The notes under the pieces: generated by a model
Database searches by the model: none
The model's input: only the letters and a program-made list of their open reading frames with translations
What the model was told of the DNA's origin: nothing
Made by a program: the position numbers and the translations under genes
DNA from: a virus
IMG/VR virus record: IMGVR_UViG_3300042554_001408
Coordinates: 1-34,383 of that record
DNA length: 34,383 nt
Strand: one strand, 5' to 3'
Shown here: positions 7,103 through 14,863 of the stretch, one piece after another
Position numbering within the stretch: the stretch's first letter is position 1
How the letters are laid out: every line of letters starts with the position of its first letter

Positions 7103-9231
7103 ACGACCGCAAGTGGCGGGGTGACAGCGAGAAGATCAAGCCGAAGCGCCGGCAAGCCCTGTCGGCCTTCCTGGTCAACATCGCCGAGTCCCTGGATGCC
7201 GAGCAACGGCGCCAGATTGCCGCCATCTGCCTGGAGGACTTCAAGTCAGACCGCATGTCCCGGTCTGGCTGGGACGCCATGCATGCCGACTGGGTGTCGG
7301 TCTACAACCAGCAGGACAGCGCCATCTACAAGCCCTGGGAGGGTAGCTCAAGCGAGAGCTTGGGCCTGCTGACCGAGGCCTGCAACTCGTTCCAGGCCAG
7401 GGCCTACAAGTCGTTCTTCCCGTCCCGGATGCCGGTCGCGGCCATCCCGGTTGGCCCCCAGGACCCGGAGACGGCGGCGCGGGCCAAGCGGGTCGGTCAG
7501 TACCTGCAATGGTCGCTGTTCGTGAAGGACCAGTCCTACAAGGAGGACAAGGCGGCGATGCTGCTGCGGGTCGCGGTCCACGGCAGCGACTTCAGCAAGA
7601 CCTACTTCGACCCGGTCCTGAACAAGATCCAGGTGCGGCCGGTCAGGGCCGAGGATCTCTTCGTCGCCTACTCTGCCGGGCCGGTGAACATCGAGGACGT
7701 TCCCCGCAAGACAGAACTGATCCACCTGCAACTGAACGACGGGCGCATCCGGGCCTCTGAGGGCTACTTCCTGGCAGCCCCCGAGCCGATGATGATCGGC
7801 CAACTTCGGTCGCCCATCCAGGACCAAAACGACCAGGACAGCGGCATCGTCCAGATCCAGTCCGAGAGCGACGACTACGCCCAGATCATCGAGCAGCACC
7901 GAGATCTTGACCTGGACGGTGACGGCATTGCCGAGCCCTACAAGGTCTGGGTCGATGTGACCTCGGAGGAGCTTCTCCGAATCGAGGTGCGCTACGAGGT
8001 CGACGAGACCGGCCGCCCGACCAATGGCCGCCTGCCGATCGAGGAATACACCCACTATCGCTTCCTGGTGAACCCGGACGGCTTCTACGGCTACGGCCTG
8101 GGCTTCATGCTGGGCAACACGAACATCGCCATCAACAAGCTCCTGCGGCAGTTCATCGACGCCACGACGCTGTCGATCGCCGGCAACATGTCGGGCTTCA
8201 TCTCCGAGAGCCTGAACATCAACAAGGGGCCGGTGAAGATCGAGCTTGGTTCGTTCAAGTCGGTCTCGGCCAGCACGGACGACATCCAGAAGGGCATCAA
8301 GACGCTGTCGTTCCCGCCGCCCCCGCCGACGGTCATGCAGGCGATCGGGATGCTGGAGGCCAGGGCGCAGCGCATCGGCGCCACCACGGACGCGGCATCG
8401 GGCGATGTGCAGAAGGTCCTTCAGCCCAACACGGTCAGCCAGCTCATCGACCAGGCCCTGGTGGTCTTCACCTCGGTCCAGGAGTTTTTGCTGAACAGCT
8501 GGTCGAAGGAACTGAACAAGATCTACCGCTTGCACGGCCTGTACTTCCGCGGCTACGAGGCGTTCGTCACGCTGACGCCGGACGGGACCGAGCAGAACGA
8601 GATCACGGGCGACGACTTCGCGGCCGACATGATGATCATGCCGGTGGCCGATCCGCGGCTGGCAAGTCAGCAGGCCAGGGTGCAGAAGGCGCAGTTCCTG
8701 TTCGAGTTCGCCACCAAGAACCCGCTGATCGCCAACAACCCGCAGACGCTCCTGGCGGTGTCGCGCAGGCTCCTCGAGGAAATGGAGATCGAGCAGATCG
8801 ACACCCTTCTGCCGCGCAGTCCGGAGGAGATCCCGCCGTCCCCGCCGGATCCGAAGGTGGTTGCCGAGCAGCAGAAGCTTCAGTTCGAGGCGCAGAAGCT
8901 TCAGGCCCAATTGGCCATGGACCAGCAGCGGATGCAGATCGAAGCGCAGATCAACGCGCAGCGCCTTCAGATGGAACAGGCGATGCAGCAGATGCGGATT
9001 GAGAACGAGCGTCTGATCGCCCAGGAGAAGCTGGCCCTGGAGCGGGAGATCGAGCAGATGAAGCTCGCCCTGAAGGCCGAATTGGACCGGGAGAAGCTCG
9101 TCCTGGATGCCCAGACCAAGCGCGAGGAGATGCAGGCTCGTAACTCCCCGCGCGAGGTGAAGATCACCTCCGAGCCACGGGAGATCAAGGTCATGGCTGA
9201 ACCGCGCGAAATCGTACTGAGGAGAGGCTGA
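7099..9231 (+). CDS. Portal protein (head-tail connector), podovirus type
   Basis: A 710-residue protein expected to form the dodecameric ring at the special vertex through which DNA passes. Typical portal features are an N-terminal helical part with WVSVYNQQDSAIYKPWEG, a clip/stem region around DLDLDGDGIAEPYKVW (near 270-290), and the HYRFLVNPDGFYGYGLGF segment near 315-335. PPPPP at about 400 precedes long helices. From about residue 575 the protein is an extended Gln/Glu/Lys-rich coiled coil, like the barrel of long podoviral portals. Heptad-like repeats there (EQMKLALKAELDREKL) are strong. The gene starts inside the stop of the glycosyltransferase fusion, an unusual neighbour for a portal. 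Confidence 0.92.
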   Translation: MNDRKWRGDSEKIKPKRRQALSAFLVNIAESLDAEQRRQIAAICLEDFKSDRMSRSGWDAMHADWVSVYNQQDSAIYKPWEGSSSESLGLLTEACNSFQARAYKSFFPSRMPVAAIPVGPQDPETAARAKRVGQYLQWSLFVKDQSYKEDKAAMLLRVAVHGSDFSKTYFDPVLNKIQVRPVRAEDLFVAYSAGPVNIEDVPRKTELIHLQLNDGRIRASEGYFLAAPEPMMIGQLRSPIQDQNDQDSGIVQIQSESDDYAQIIEQHRDLDLDGDGIAEPYKVWVDVTSEELLRIEVRYEVDETGRPTNGRLPIEEYTHYRFLVNPDGFYGYGLGFMLGNTNIAINKLLRQFIDATTLSIAGNMSGFISESLNINKGPVKIELGSFKSVSASTDDIQKGIKTLSFPPPPPTVMQAIGMLEARAQRIGATTDAASGDVQKVLQPNTVSQLIDQALVVFTSVQEFLLNSWSKELNKIYRLHGLYFRGYEAFVTLTPDGTEQNEITGDDFAADMMIMPVADPRLASQQARVQKAQFLFEFATKNPLIANNPQTLLAVSRRLLEEMEIEQIDTLLPRSPEEIPPSPPDPKVVAEQQKLQFEAQKLQAQLAMDQQRMQIEAQINAQRLQMEQAMQQMRIENERLIAQEKLALEREIEQMKLALKAELDREKLVLDAQTKREEMQARNSPREVKITSEPREIKVMAEPREIVLRRG

Positions 9232-9232
9232 G

Positions 9233-9664
9233 ATGCCGAAGGGTCTTACGTTCACCAACGACTTCCTGAAGCTGTTCTTCAACGGCGGCGCAATCGCCAA
9301 CCTGGCCGATAACGCGGCGTCGTCTCCGCTGACCGGCCTGTTCCTGGCGCTGCACACGGCGGATCCTGGTTCGTCTGGCAACCAGTCCACGAACGAGATC
9401 AGCTATACGTCCTACGCGCGCGTCAGCGTGGCGAGGACCTCGGCGGCGTTCGTGGTGTCGGCCCGGACGGTCAGTCTGGCGGCGCTTCAGGCATTCCCGG
9501 CTTCGACCGGAGGCGCGGCGACGACGGCGGCGTTCTTCTCCGTGGGAACGGTCCTGAGCGGCACGGGGAAGATCCTCTACTCCGGCACTCTGACGCCGAA
9601 TATCGCTGTCAGCAACGGTGTGACGCCGCAGATCAACTCTGGCACGATCATCACGGAGGACTAA
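9233..9664 (+). CDS. Virion protein of a phage tail-fibre-like family
   Basis: A 143-residue, Ala/Thr/Ser-rich, predicted beta protein. It resembles a widespread group of small phage proteins often labelled tail fibre protein, with the signature FLALHTADPG (near 38-47) followed by NEISYTSYARVSVAR. It begins one base after the portal stop, so it is part of the same late transcript. No enzyme motif is present. It is probably a structural or decoration protein; which part of the virion it joins is not visible. Confidence 0.65.
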   Translation: MPKGLTFTNDFLKLFFNGGAIANLADNAASSPLTGLFLALHTADPGSSGNQSTNEISYTSYARVSVARTSAAFVVSARTVSLAALQAFPASTGGAATTAAFFSVGTVLSGTGKILYSGTLTPNIAVSNGVTPQINSGTIITED

Positions 9665-9667
9665 TCC

Positions 9668-11230
9668 ATGGCCGATAATATCGGCATCACGCCAGGCACC
9701 GGGGCGACAGCGGCTGCCGATGATATCGGCGGCGTACTGTTTCAGCGAATCAAGGTGGTGATCGGCGCGGATGGCGTGAACAGTGGCGACGTGTCGTCGG
9801 CAAACCCGCTGCCGGTCACAGATGCGGGGCTGCCTCCGCTAACGACTTCGCACCCGCTCTCCACTGCAAGCGGCGCAACGGTTCGGCAGGCGCCAGCGGA
9901 GATTTGGTCGGCGTCGTTCTCCAAGGTTGGAACCGGCCTGCTCGAAACCGACAAATTCACCCAGCGTCGCCTCGGCACCGGCATGGGCGTGTCGCAGGCG
10001 TCCGGCAACCTCGTCATCACGACCGGCACTACAGCCAACAGCGAATACCTCGCACGTTCGACGCAGTCATTTCGCGGTGCGGCGACGGCGCGATACAAGA
10101 CAATCCTGTCGCAGCGCATAGCGAACAACAATTTCGTGATGTTGTTGGCCGACAGTATTGGCGAAGGACTCACCTACACGAACACCGCCACCACATTGAC
10201 GGTGACCAAGACGGCGCACGGCTTCACTGCCGATAATGTCGGGCAGTCCATGTATGTCGGCGCTATCACCGCGACGAGCGGTGCTGGCGTACCGGGGCGC
10301 TACGCTATCGCGTCGATCACCAACGCGAACACGTTCGTTCTGACCGTGTCGGGCTGGACGACCGGCGGCGGCACTTGCGACTTGTTCGGCTGGAACTTTG
10401 TTCGCGCCGCCTACAGCGGTACGACCGCAACCAATGCGTCGGTCGATGCTCAGCGCAACGGATGGAACAGCGGCGACACGACGGCGACAATCAATACGAC
10501 CGCGTCGTCCGGTCACATGATGCAAATCTACCTTGACGGGCGAAACGTCAACTGGGCAGACGCTCTTGTTGCCAGCTCGACAACGCCGTCCGTAACCTCG
10601 CGCGCTTCTCGCGTTGAAGCGCTTCCCGATGACGATGTCGAGCTATATTGGTTCATCTGGTCCTACAACGGCACAACAAACCCAGCGTCAACGACAACTT
10701 GGACTATCGGATTTGTCGCGGTCGAGGACAACGCCAACGTCCCCTATTACATTGCTGGCATCCGTCCGCTTGGTCAGCAAGCGGCACTGCCAGTCGGCGT
10801 CGTCGGAACGGTCACAACGAGCTTTACCCAGCCCGCGCTTGTCGCTGGCACGGCTGCCATTGGCGACGTTGGGCAACAATACCGCGCGAACGCGACGGGC
10901 GCGGCGAGCGGAACGCATCTTGTAAGCGGCGCGTCAACCAACGCGACGGTAGTAAAAGCTGGCGCAGGTCGCCTGCTTGGGTTCGTATTGACCAATAACG
11001 CGGCGGCGAAGGTCTACGTCAAGTTTCACAATCAGACGACCACGCCAACCGCAGGCTCTGGAGTGGTTCGCTCGGTCGGCATTCCGGCCGGAGGTACAAT
11101 TGCGTTTTCGCTTGAGGGCGGGATTGCTTTTTCGACGGGCATCGCCCTGACGACGGTGACCGGTGCCGCTGATGCCGACACGACGGCTGTCGCAGCCAAC
11201 GATATCGTTGGCGACATTTTCTTCGCGTGA
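9668..11230 (+). CDS. Large beta-rich virion structural protein, possible tail fibre or spike
   Basis: A 520-residue Ala/Thr/Gly-rich protein. The first 45 residues (ITPGTGATAAADDIGGVLFQ, then IKVVIGADGVNSGDVSSANP) match a leader seen in many phage structural proteins, probably an assembly or docking segment. The middle part looks like a beta-sandwich, with FSKVGTGLLETDKF near residue 85, a QIYLDGRNVNWADAL strand, and SYNGTTNPASTTTWTIGFV. The C-terminal 130 residues (LVSGASTNATVVKAGAGRL onward) look like a separate beta domain found at the end of such proteins. Codons are less GC-biased than in the portal and capsid genes, which suggests module exchange. The exact role is not recognised. Confidence 0.6.
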   Translation: MADNIGITPGTGATAAADDIGGVLFQRIKVVIGADGVNSGDVSSANPLPVTDAGLPPLTTSHPLSTASGATVRQAPAEIWSASFSKVGTGLLETDKFTQRRLGTGMGVSQASGNLVITTGTTANSEYLARSTQSFRGAATARYKTILSQRIANNNFVMLLADSIGEGLTYTNTATTLTVTKTAHGFTADNVGQSMYVGAITATSGAGVPGRYAIASITNANTFVLTVSGWTTGGGTCDLFGWNFVRAAYSGTTATNASVDAQRNGWNSGDTTATINTTASSGHMMQIYLDGRNVNWADALVASSTTPSVTSRASRVEALPDDDVELYWFIWSYNGTTNPASTTTWTIGFVAVEDNANVPYYIAGIRPLGQQAALPVGVVGTVTTSFTQPALVAGTAAIGDVGQQYRANATGAASGTHLVSGASTNATVVKAGAGRLLGFVLTNNAAAKVYVKFHNQTTTPTAGSGVVRSVGIPAGGTIAFSLEGGIAFSTGIALTTVTGAADADTTAVAANDIVGDIFFA

Positions 11231-11451
11231 CGCTTATGCCGCTGCTTCGCATGACCCGCGCGGTCGAAATCGATGCGGTCCTCTACGCGCAGGACCAAGT
11301 TGTCCTGGTTGAGCCACCGCGCAGCGACGACGTTTTGGATCAAGCGCACGGGATGATTGTTGCATCGGCCGCCGCATGGGTTGAACATGCTTGCCGCCTT
11401 GCGACCGAGTTCGGCGGCGAACCGCCATGGTTTGGCTGCGTAGCCGCGTGA
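11227..11451 (+). CDS. Hypothetical small protein
   Basis: A 74-residue open frame starting at a GTG that overlaps the previous stop (GTGA); an ATG three codons later (11236) is an alternative. The protein has an N-terminal strand-like part (VEIDAVLYAQDQVVLVEPP) and a C-terminal Ala-rich helix, without signal or membrane features. It fits exactly between two structural genes with coupled starts, which supports it being real. I do not recognise it. Confidence 0.5.
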   Translation: MTLMPLLRMTRAVEIDAVLYAQDQVVLVEPPRSDDVLDQAHGMIVASAAAWVEHACRLATEFGGEPPWFGCVAA

Positions 11452-11465
11452 CAAAGGGGAGCAGA

Positions 11466-11903
11466 ATGACGCTTGCAGACCGCCTCACCCAGCCCGACCT
11501 CGCGGATCTGCCCGACTGGCAGGCTGCAGCGGCGCTGAACCAGCCCGACCCGACGTACCCGGCGGTCGAGACCTGGGAGCCGACGAAGATCGGCATTGGC
11601 GCGATCCTCGACACGCTCGGGCCATCGGCCGGGGCGACGTTCCTGGACGGCCTCGAAACGCTGGCCGAGACGACGCCGGTGGTCAAATGGGGTTTGGAGT
11701 TGATCCGCGGCCCCGGCCTCGACCTCTCGCGCCCATCGGCTCGTTCGCAGCTCGCGACGCTGGTCGCTGGTCGGATCCTGACGCAGGAACAGGGCGATGC
11801 GCTGCTGGCGCTTTCGCGGCGCACCCGGCATCCGTCCTGGGCCGAAGCCAATGGCGTAGTGGTTGACGCGCGGGCGGTTGGCCTGGCGCGCGGAGGCAAG
11901 TGA
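11466..11903 (+). CDS. Conserved phage tail-region protein of unknown function
   Basis: A 145-residue protein starting at the ATG at 11466, chosen because AAAGGGGAG lies just upstream; the open frame extends to 11391 without a better site. The N-terminus (LADRLTQPDLADLPDWQAAAALN) and C-terminus (LALSRRTRHPSWAEANG, then VVDARAVGLARGG) resemble a protein common beside tail and adhesin genes of phages and prophages of high-GC Gram-negatives. It is mostly helical and soluble. The function is not known to me; an assembly or chaperone role for nearby virion proteins is possible from context only. Confidence 0.6.
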   Translation: MTLADRLTQPDLADLPDWQAAAALNQPDPTYPAVETWEPTKIGIGAILDTLGPSAGATFLDGLETLAETTPVVKWGLELIRGPGLDLSRPSARSQLATLVAGRILTQEQGDALLALSRRTRHPSWAEANGVVVDARAVGLARGGK

Positions 11904-11904
11904 C

Positions 11905-12318
11905 ATGGCGGTCGCGAAGTGGTCCAGCAACTCTGGCCGAAGCTCGAACATCCTGTCCTCGGCAGCCGACAGCCTTGCCAACGGCTCGGAGTCGGCGGTC
12001 GTCACCTACGACAACACCTCGCTGCGGAACCTCTACGCGGCGGCGACGATCAAGCTTGGGAACTTCAACTCGACCACCGGCGGGTCTGTTTCGCTGCGCC
12101 TGACGCTGAACGACGGCACGGACACGGGCAACAAGGTTGGCGGCGATGTCTACGTCGTGCCGCTGGTTCCTGGGTCTGCCTCCAAGGTCAACATCATCCC
12201 CATGGTGCGCCTGTACCCGTTCAGCATCCGGTTCAGCCTCGTGAACAACGCCGGTGCTACCCTGCCTGCCTCGGGCAATGAACTGTACATGATCCCGTAC
12301 AACGAGGACGTTTCCTGA
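11905..12318 (+). CDS. Small beta-rich virion protein
   Basis: A 137-residue protein from the ATG at 11905, preceded by GGAGG about 8 bases upstream; the longer frame back to 11863 overlaps the previous gene. The sequence alternates strands and Asn/Thr/Gly turns (NLYAAATIKLGNFNSTTGGS, SLRLTLNDGTDTGNKVGGD) and ends NELYMIPYNED, typical of small phage structural proteins in adhesin blocks. No signal peptide is present. It is probably a tail or head decoration component; no family name can be given. Confidence 0.55.
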   Translation: MAVAKWSSNSGRSSNILSSAADSLANGSESAVVTYDNTSLRNLYAAATIKLGNFNSTTGGSVSLRLTLNDGTDTGNKVGGDVYVVPLVPGSASKVNIIPMVRLYPFSIRFSLVNNAGATLPASGNELYMIPYNEDVS

Positions 12319-12319
12319 C

Positions 12320-13156
12320 ATGCCTCGCGGCATCAACGACTACGACACCGCCATCCTTCAGCGGCGGCTGTGGACGCCGGCGGTGTTGCGGCCGGCTGCG
12401 TGGTTTGATGCGGCGGATCTCAGCACGGTCACGATATCAACCGGCGTTTCCGAGTGGCGCAATAAGGGTGTAAGCGGCGTCAACGTCACGCAGGGAACCG
12501 CAGGCAGTCAACCCGCCTACGTCGCCAATGGCATCAATGGGCGTCCCGTCGTGTCTTTCGATGGCTCCAACGACAGCCTCGACAACACCACCACGGGCCT
12601 GACATCCGGGACCTACAGCGGTCAGATGCAGGTATTCGGCGCGTTGCATCGGCGGAATACGTCTGGCGACGGCGGCATTTGGTTCACCGAGCGTCGTTCG
12701 TCCAAGGATCTCTCGTTTGCGGCGTGGTTTTTTAGTGCCAATTCACAGAATTACGTCTCTTCCAACTCAATCAGCGGCGGCGCGAACATGACAATCGACG
12801 CCACCAGTTATGCAAAAACTGCCTCACCTTACATTATGGCGCAACGGCATAAGGTAGGAGCAAGAGACACGCTTTTCTTTAATGGCGAGCAGCAAACTGT
12901 AAGTCCTCAACCTTTAGAACTTGGGCTCGGTGAGGACATTACCGGCACGGCTGGTCTCGGTCTCGGATACCGTCCCTCCAATGCCTTTGGATTTCCAGGT
13001 TACATCAACGGGTACATCGGCGAGCTGATCGTCACCCTTGACGACGAGTCGGCGCGAGACCGCTGGCTAATCGAGGGCTACCTCTCCCACAAATGGGCCA
13101 TCCCACTCGCCGCTGACCACCCCTACGTTAACCGCCCCCCGCTGATCGGGGACTGA
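12320..13156 (+). CDS. LamG/concanavalin-like virion protein, probable carbohydrate-binding adhesin
   Basis: A 278-residue protein built around a LamG-like lectin fold. AWFDAADLSTVTISTGVSEW near residue 28 starts the domain, GRPVVSFDGSNDSL follows (about 74-87), and the end reads GYINGYIGELIVTLDD and then RWLIEGYLSHKWAIPLAADH. This beginning and end are characteristic of phage LamG-type tail proteins in which the final helix packs on the jelly roll. The likely job is binding sugars on the host surface or on virion glycans. The segment 12700-12920 is richer in A and T than its flanks, suggesting that the variable sugar-binding face was exchanged. It starts one base after the previous stop. Confidence 0.7.
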   Translation: MPRGINDYDTAILQRRLWTPAVLRPAAWFDAADLSTVTISTGVSEWRNKGVSGVNVTQGTAGSQPAYVANGINGRPVVSFDGSNDSLDNTTTGLTSGTYSGQMQVFGALHRRNTSGDGGIWFTERRSSKDLSFAAWFFSANSQNYVSSNSISGGANMTIDATSYAKTASPYIMAQRHKVGARDTLFFNGEQQTVSPQPLELGLGEDITGTAGLGLGYRPSNAFGFPGYINGYIGELIVTLDDESARDRWLIEGYLSHKWAIPLAADHPYVNRPPLIGD

Positions 13157-13157
13157 G

Positions 13158-14264
13158 ATGCTGCGGGTCCGGCAGCCATTACTCGCGGTTGTAGGTGCCG
13201 GCCCATCGACAGCAACGGCCACCGGCAGCAGCACCGTTGACGCGGCATTCTCCGCCCTCGCCACATTCACGGCAGCGGCGACTGGCAGCAGCACCGTTGC
13301 GGCATCGTTCTCAGGCAGCGTTACGTCCACGGCAAGCGCCGCCGGATCCAGCACGGTTGCGGCAATCCTCTCCGCTCTTGCCACATTCGACGCCTCTGCC
13401 ACCGGCAGCAGCACGGTCACGGCAGTTGGCTCTTCCTCTGTTGTTGCCAAGCCAATCCAGGGTCTCACTTTCCTCTTCGGCGCCCTGTACGACGCAGGCG
13501 GGGGCGGAGCGGCCGATGCCTCTGCGACTGGCGTCAGCGTCGTCTCTGCCGGGTTCTCTGCCCTAGCGACGTTCGACGCGGCGGCGGTTGGCAGCAGCAC
13601 GGTCTCGGCAGTCGGGTCCACAGCAGGTAGCGCCGTCACCGCCGACGCTTCTGCCACCGGCAGCAGCACCGTCGATGCGGCCTTCTCCGCGCTTGCTACC
13701 TTCACCGCCTCCGCCACCGGTTCAAGCACTGTCAACGCCACCACCGGCGGCCGAGCCAACGCGCCCTCTGTCGAGCAGAAGTTCGCCCGCTGGGCCTCCT
13801 ATCGACGGGTCGGCAGCAACTACATCCGCCAGGTCTCTCCAGGCGTCTACCTCCGCGTCAGGCCAGAGGAGCGCGTCCCGCAGGTCGTCGTCCAGGAGAG
13901 CGATGTCGGCCGCCTGGACGAGGTGCCGCTGCGCGGGCAGGCGATTGCCCTTGGCCTCACCAAGACCGACCAGCGCAAGCTCAGGAAGGAGCTGCGGCGG
14001 ATCGAGGTCGAGGAGCGGCGCGTCACCCGGATCTGCGGGACGGTCGCGTCGTGTTCCGGGTCGTCCAAAGTTGGCGCCCGCGGGGCCAAGTCGTATAGCG
14101 CCAAGGCTTCCGGCAGGTCGTCGGCTGGCGCCAGGATGTCGGCCAGGGCAACTGCGAACGCGGAGGCCACGAATGGGGGCATCGAACACGCGCTTACGAT
14201 CCGCTATCATGGCATCACGAAGCAGGAACTTGTCGACATCCTTGAGCAACTGGAGATCATCTGA
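13158..14264 (+). CDS. Repeat-containing virion protein (GSSTV repeats)
   Basis: A 368-residue protein in three parts. Residues about 20-195 carry roughly 20-residue imperfect repeats centred on ATGSSTV, seven exact GSSTV cores and one GVSVV variant, several followed by DAAFSALATFTA. Residues about 200-285 are charged and helical (QRKLRKELRRIEVEERRV) and include YIRQVSPGVYLRVRPEER. The last part is Ser/Ala/Gly/Lys-rich and ends in HALTIRYHGITKQELVDIL. No signal peptide or enzyme motif is visible. It is probably a fibrous virion part; the Ser/Thr density makes it a possible glycan acceptor (inference). The strong GC bias of the repeats hides shadow frames on both strands. Confidence 0.6.
   Translation: MLRVRQPLLAVVGAGPSTATATGSSTVDAAFSALATFTAAATGSSTVAASFSGSVTSTASAAGSSTVAAILSALATFDASATGSSTVTAVGSSSVVAKPIQGLTFLFGALYDAGGGGAADASATGVSVVSAGFSALATFDAAAVGSSTVSAVGSTAGSAVTADASATGSSTVDAAFSALATFTASATGSSTVNATTGGRANAPSVEQKFARWASYRRVGSNYIRQVSPGVYLRVRPEERVPQVVVQESDVGRLDEVPLRGQAIALGLTKTDQRKLRKELRRIEVEERRVTRICGTVASCSGSSKVGARGAKSYSAKASGRSSAGARMSARATANAEATNGGIEHALTIRYHGITKQELVDILEQLEII
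13215..13740 (+). repeat. Imperfect ~60-bp coding repeats encoding ATGSSTV units
   Basis: About eight units run between 13215 and 13740 with ACCGGCAGCAGCAC-like cores. The encoded core GSSTV occurs exactly seven times, from residues 23-27 to residues 188-192 of the host gene, plus one GVSVV variant. Unit length is about 20 codons, with a longer insertion (IQGLTFLFGALYD) between the fourth and fifth. The near-identity of unit 1 and unit 7 at protein level indicates duplication or recombination within the gene. Confidence 0.9.
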
Positions 14265-14506
14265 TGCCCAAGACACCGGCATGGCAACGCAAAGAGGGCC
14301 AGAATCCGAAGGGTGGCCTGAATGCCAAGGGGCGCGCCAGCTACAAGGCGGCGACCGGCGGGACGCTGAAGCCTCCGCAGCCGGAAGGCGGGCCGCGCAA
14401 GCGGTCGTTCTGCGCCCGAATGGGCGGGATGGCGAAGAAGTTCCCCGCCGCCGCCAAGGATCCGAATAGCCGTCTTCGGAAATCCCTTCGCGCATGGCGG
14501 TGCTGA
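14264..14506 (+). CDS. Small basic protein of the DUF6321 type
   Basis: An 80-residue, Lys/Arg-rich protein. It has the pattern of a small family known from cyanophages and other aquatic phages (DUF6321): AWQRKEGQNPKGGLNAKGRA at the start, SYKAATGGTLKPP, then KRSFCARMGGMAKKF, and DPNSRLRKSLRAWRC at the C-terminal end. Both cysteines typical of the family are present. The start overlaps the previous stop by one base (TGATG). The role is unknown; the charge suggests a nucleic-acid or virion-packaged protein (inference). Confidence 0.8.
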   Translation: MPKTPAWQRKEGQNPKGGLNAKGRASYKAATGGTLKPPQPEGGPRKRSFCARMGGMAKKFPAAAKDPNSRLRKSLRAWRC

Positions 14507-14507
14507 T

Positions 14508-14666
14508 ATGAAAAAGCCCATCTGGGACCGCGCACGTCCCAAATCCCTTGGCAAGCCCAAGTCCCTCACCCCGTCGCAGAAGGCATCTGCCAAGGCGGCG
14601 GCGAAGAAGGCCGGGCGACCCTATCCAAACATGATCGACAACATGCGGGCCGCGAGGAAGAAATGA
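14508..14666 (+). CDS. Small basic phage protein, 52 residues
   Basis: A 52-codon gene starting one base after the previous stop and ending in an ATGA overlap with the next. The product is Lys/Ala-rich (KSLTPSQKASAKAAAKKAG) and ends RPYPNMIDNMRAARKK. That ending resembles small phage proteins (GRPYPN-DNM-AA) often encoded near DUF6321 genes. With more than a third of its residues Lys, Arg or His it probably binds nucleic acid or lies inside the capsid; this is inference. The exact fit between coupled neighbours supports it being a gene. Confidence 0.7.
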   Translation: MKKPIWDRARPKSLGKPKSLTPSQKASAKAAAKKAGRPYPNMIDNMRAARKK

Positions 14667-14863
14667 CCCTCGACCGAGACGAGATCGAGATGTGGAAGCG
14701 CCACCCGGTGACGCAGGCGCTCGTCAAGGCGCTGAAGAAGGAAGACCCCCTCTTCCGGTTCCGCAGCGCCAACGATCTCATCTCCCTCGGCCGCGCCCAG
14801 GGCTATGACATGGCCCTTCAGTCCATTGGCCGCGCTCTCAATGACCCGCAGGTGCTGACATGA
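14663..14863 (+). CDS. Small conserved structural-region protein
   Basis: A 66-residue, mostly helical, charged protein: IEMWKRHPVTQALVKALKKE followed by DLISLGRAQGYDMALQSIGR. Short proteins with an HPVTQAL-like stretch are common between portal and scaffold genes of podoviruses. The start and stop are both tied to neighbours by ATGA. It could be a head-assembly or ejection accessory; there is no direct evidence. Confidence 0.6.
   Translation: MTLDRDEIEMWKRHPVTQALVKALKKEDPLFRFRSANDLISLGRAQGYDMALQSIGRALNDPQVLT

Noticed and set aside
7348-9390. Very long minus-strand open frame (680 residues) opposite the portal gene.
   Set aside because: It is a GC-bias shadow: the plus-strand frame has clear portal motifs and coupled start and stop, while the minus frame has no recognisable motifs and would be the only minus-strand gene in the region.
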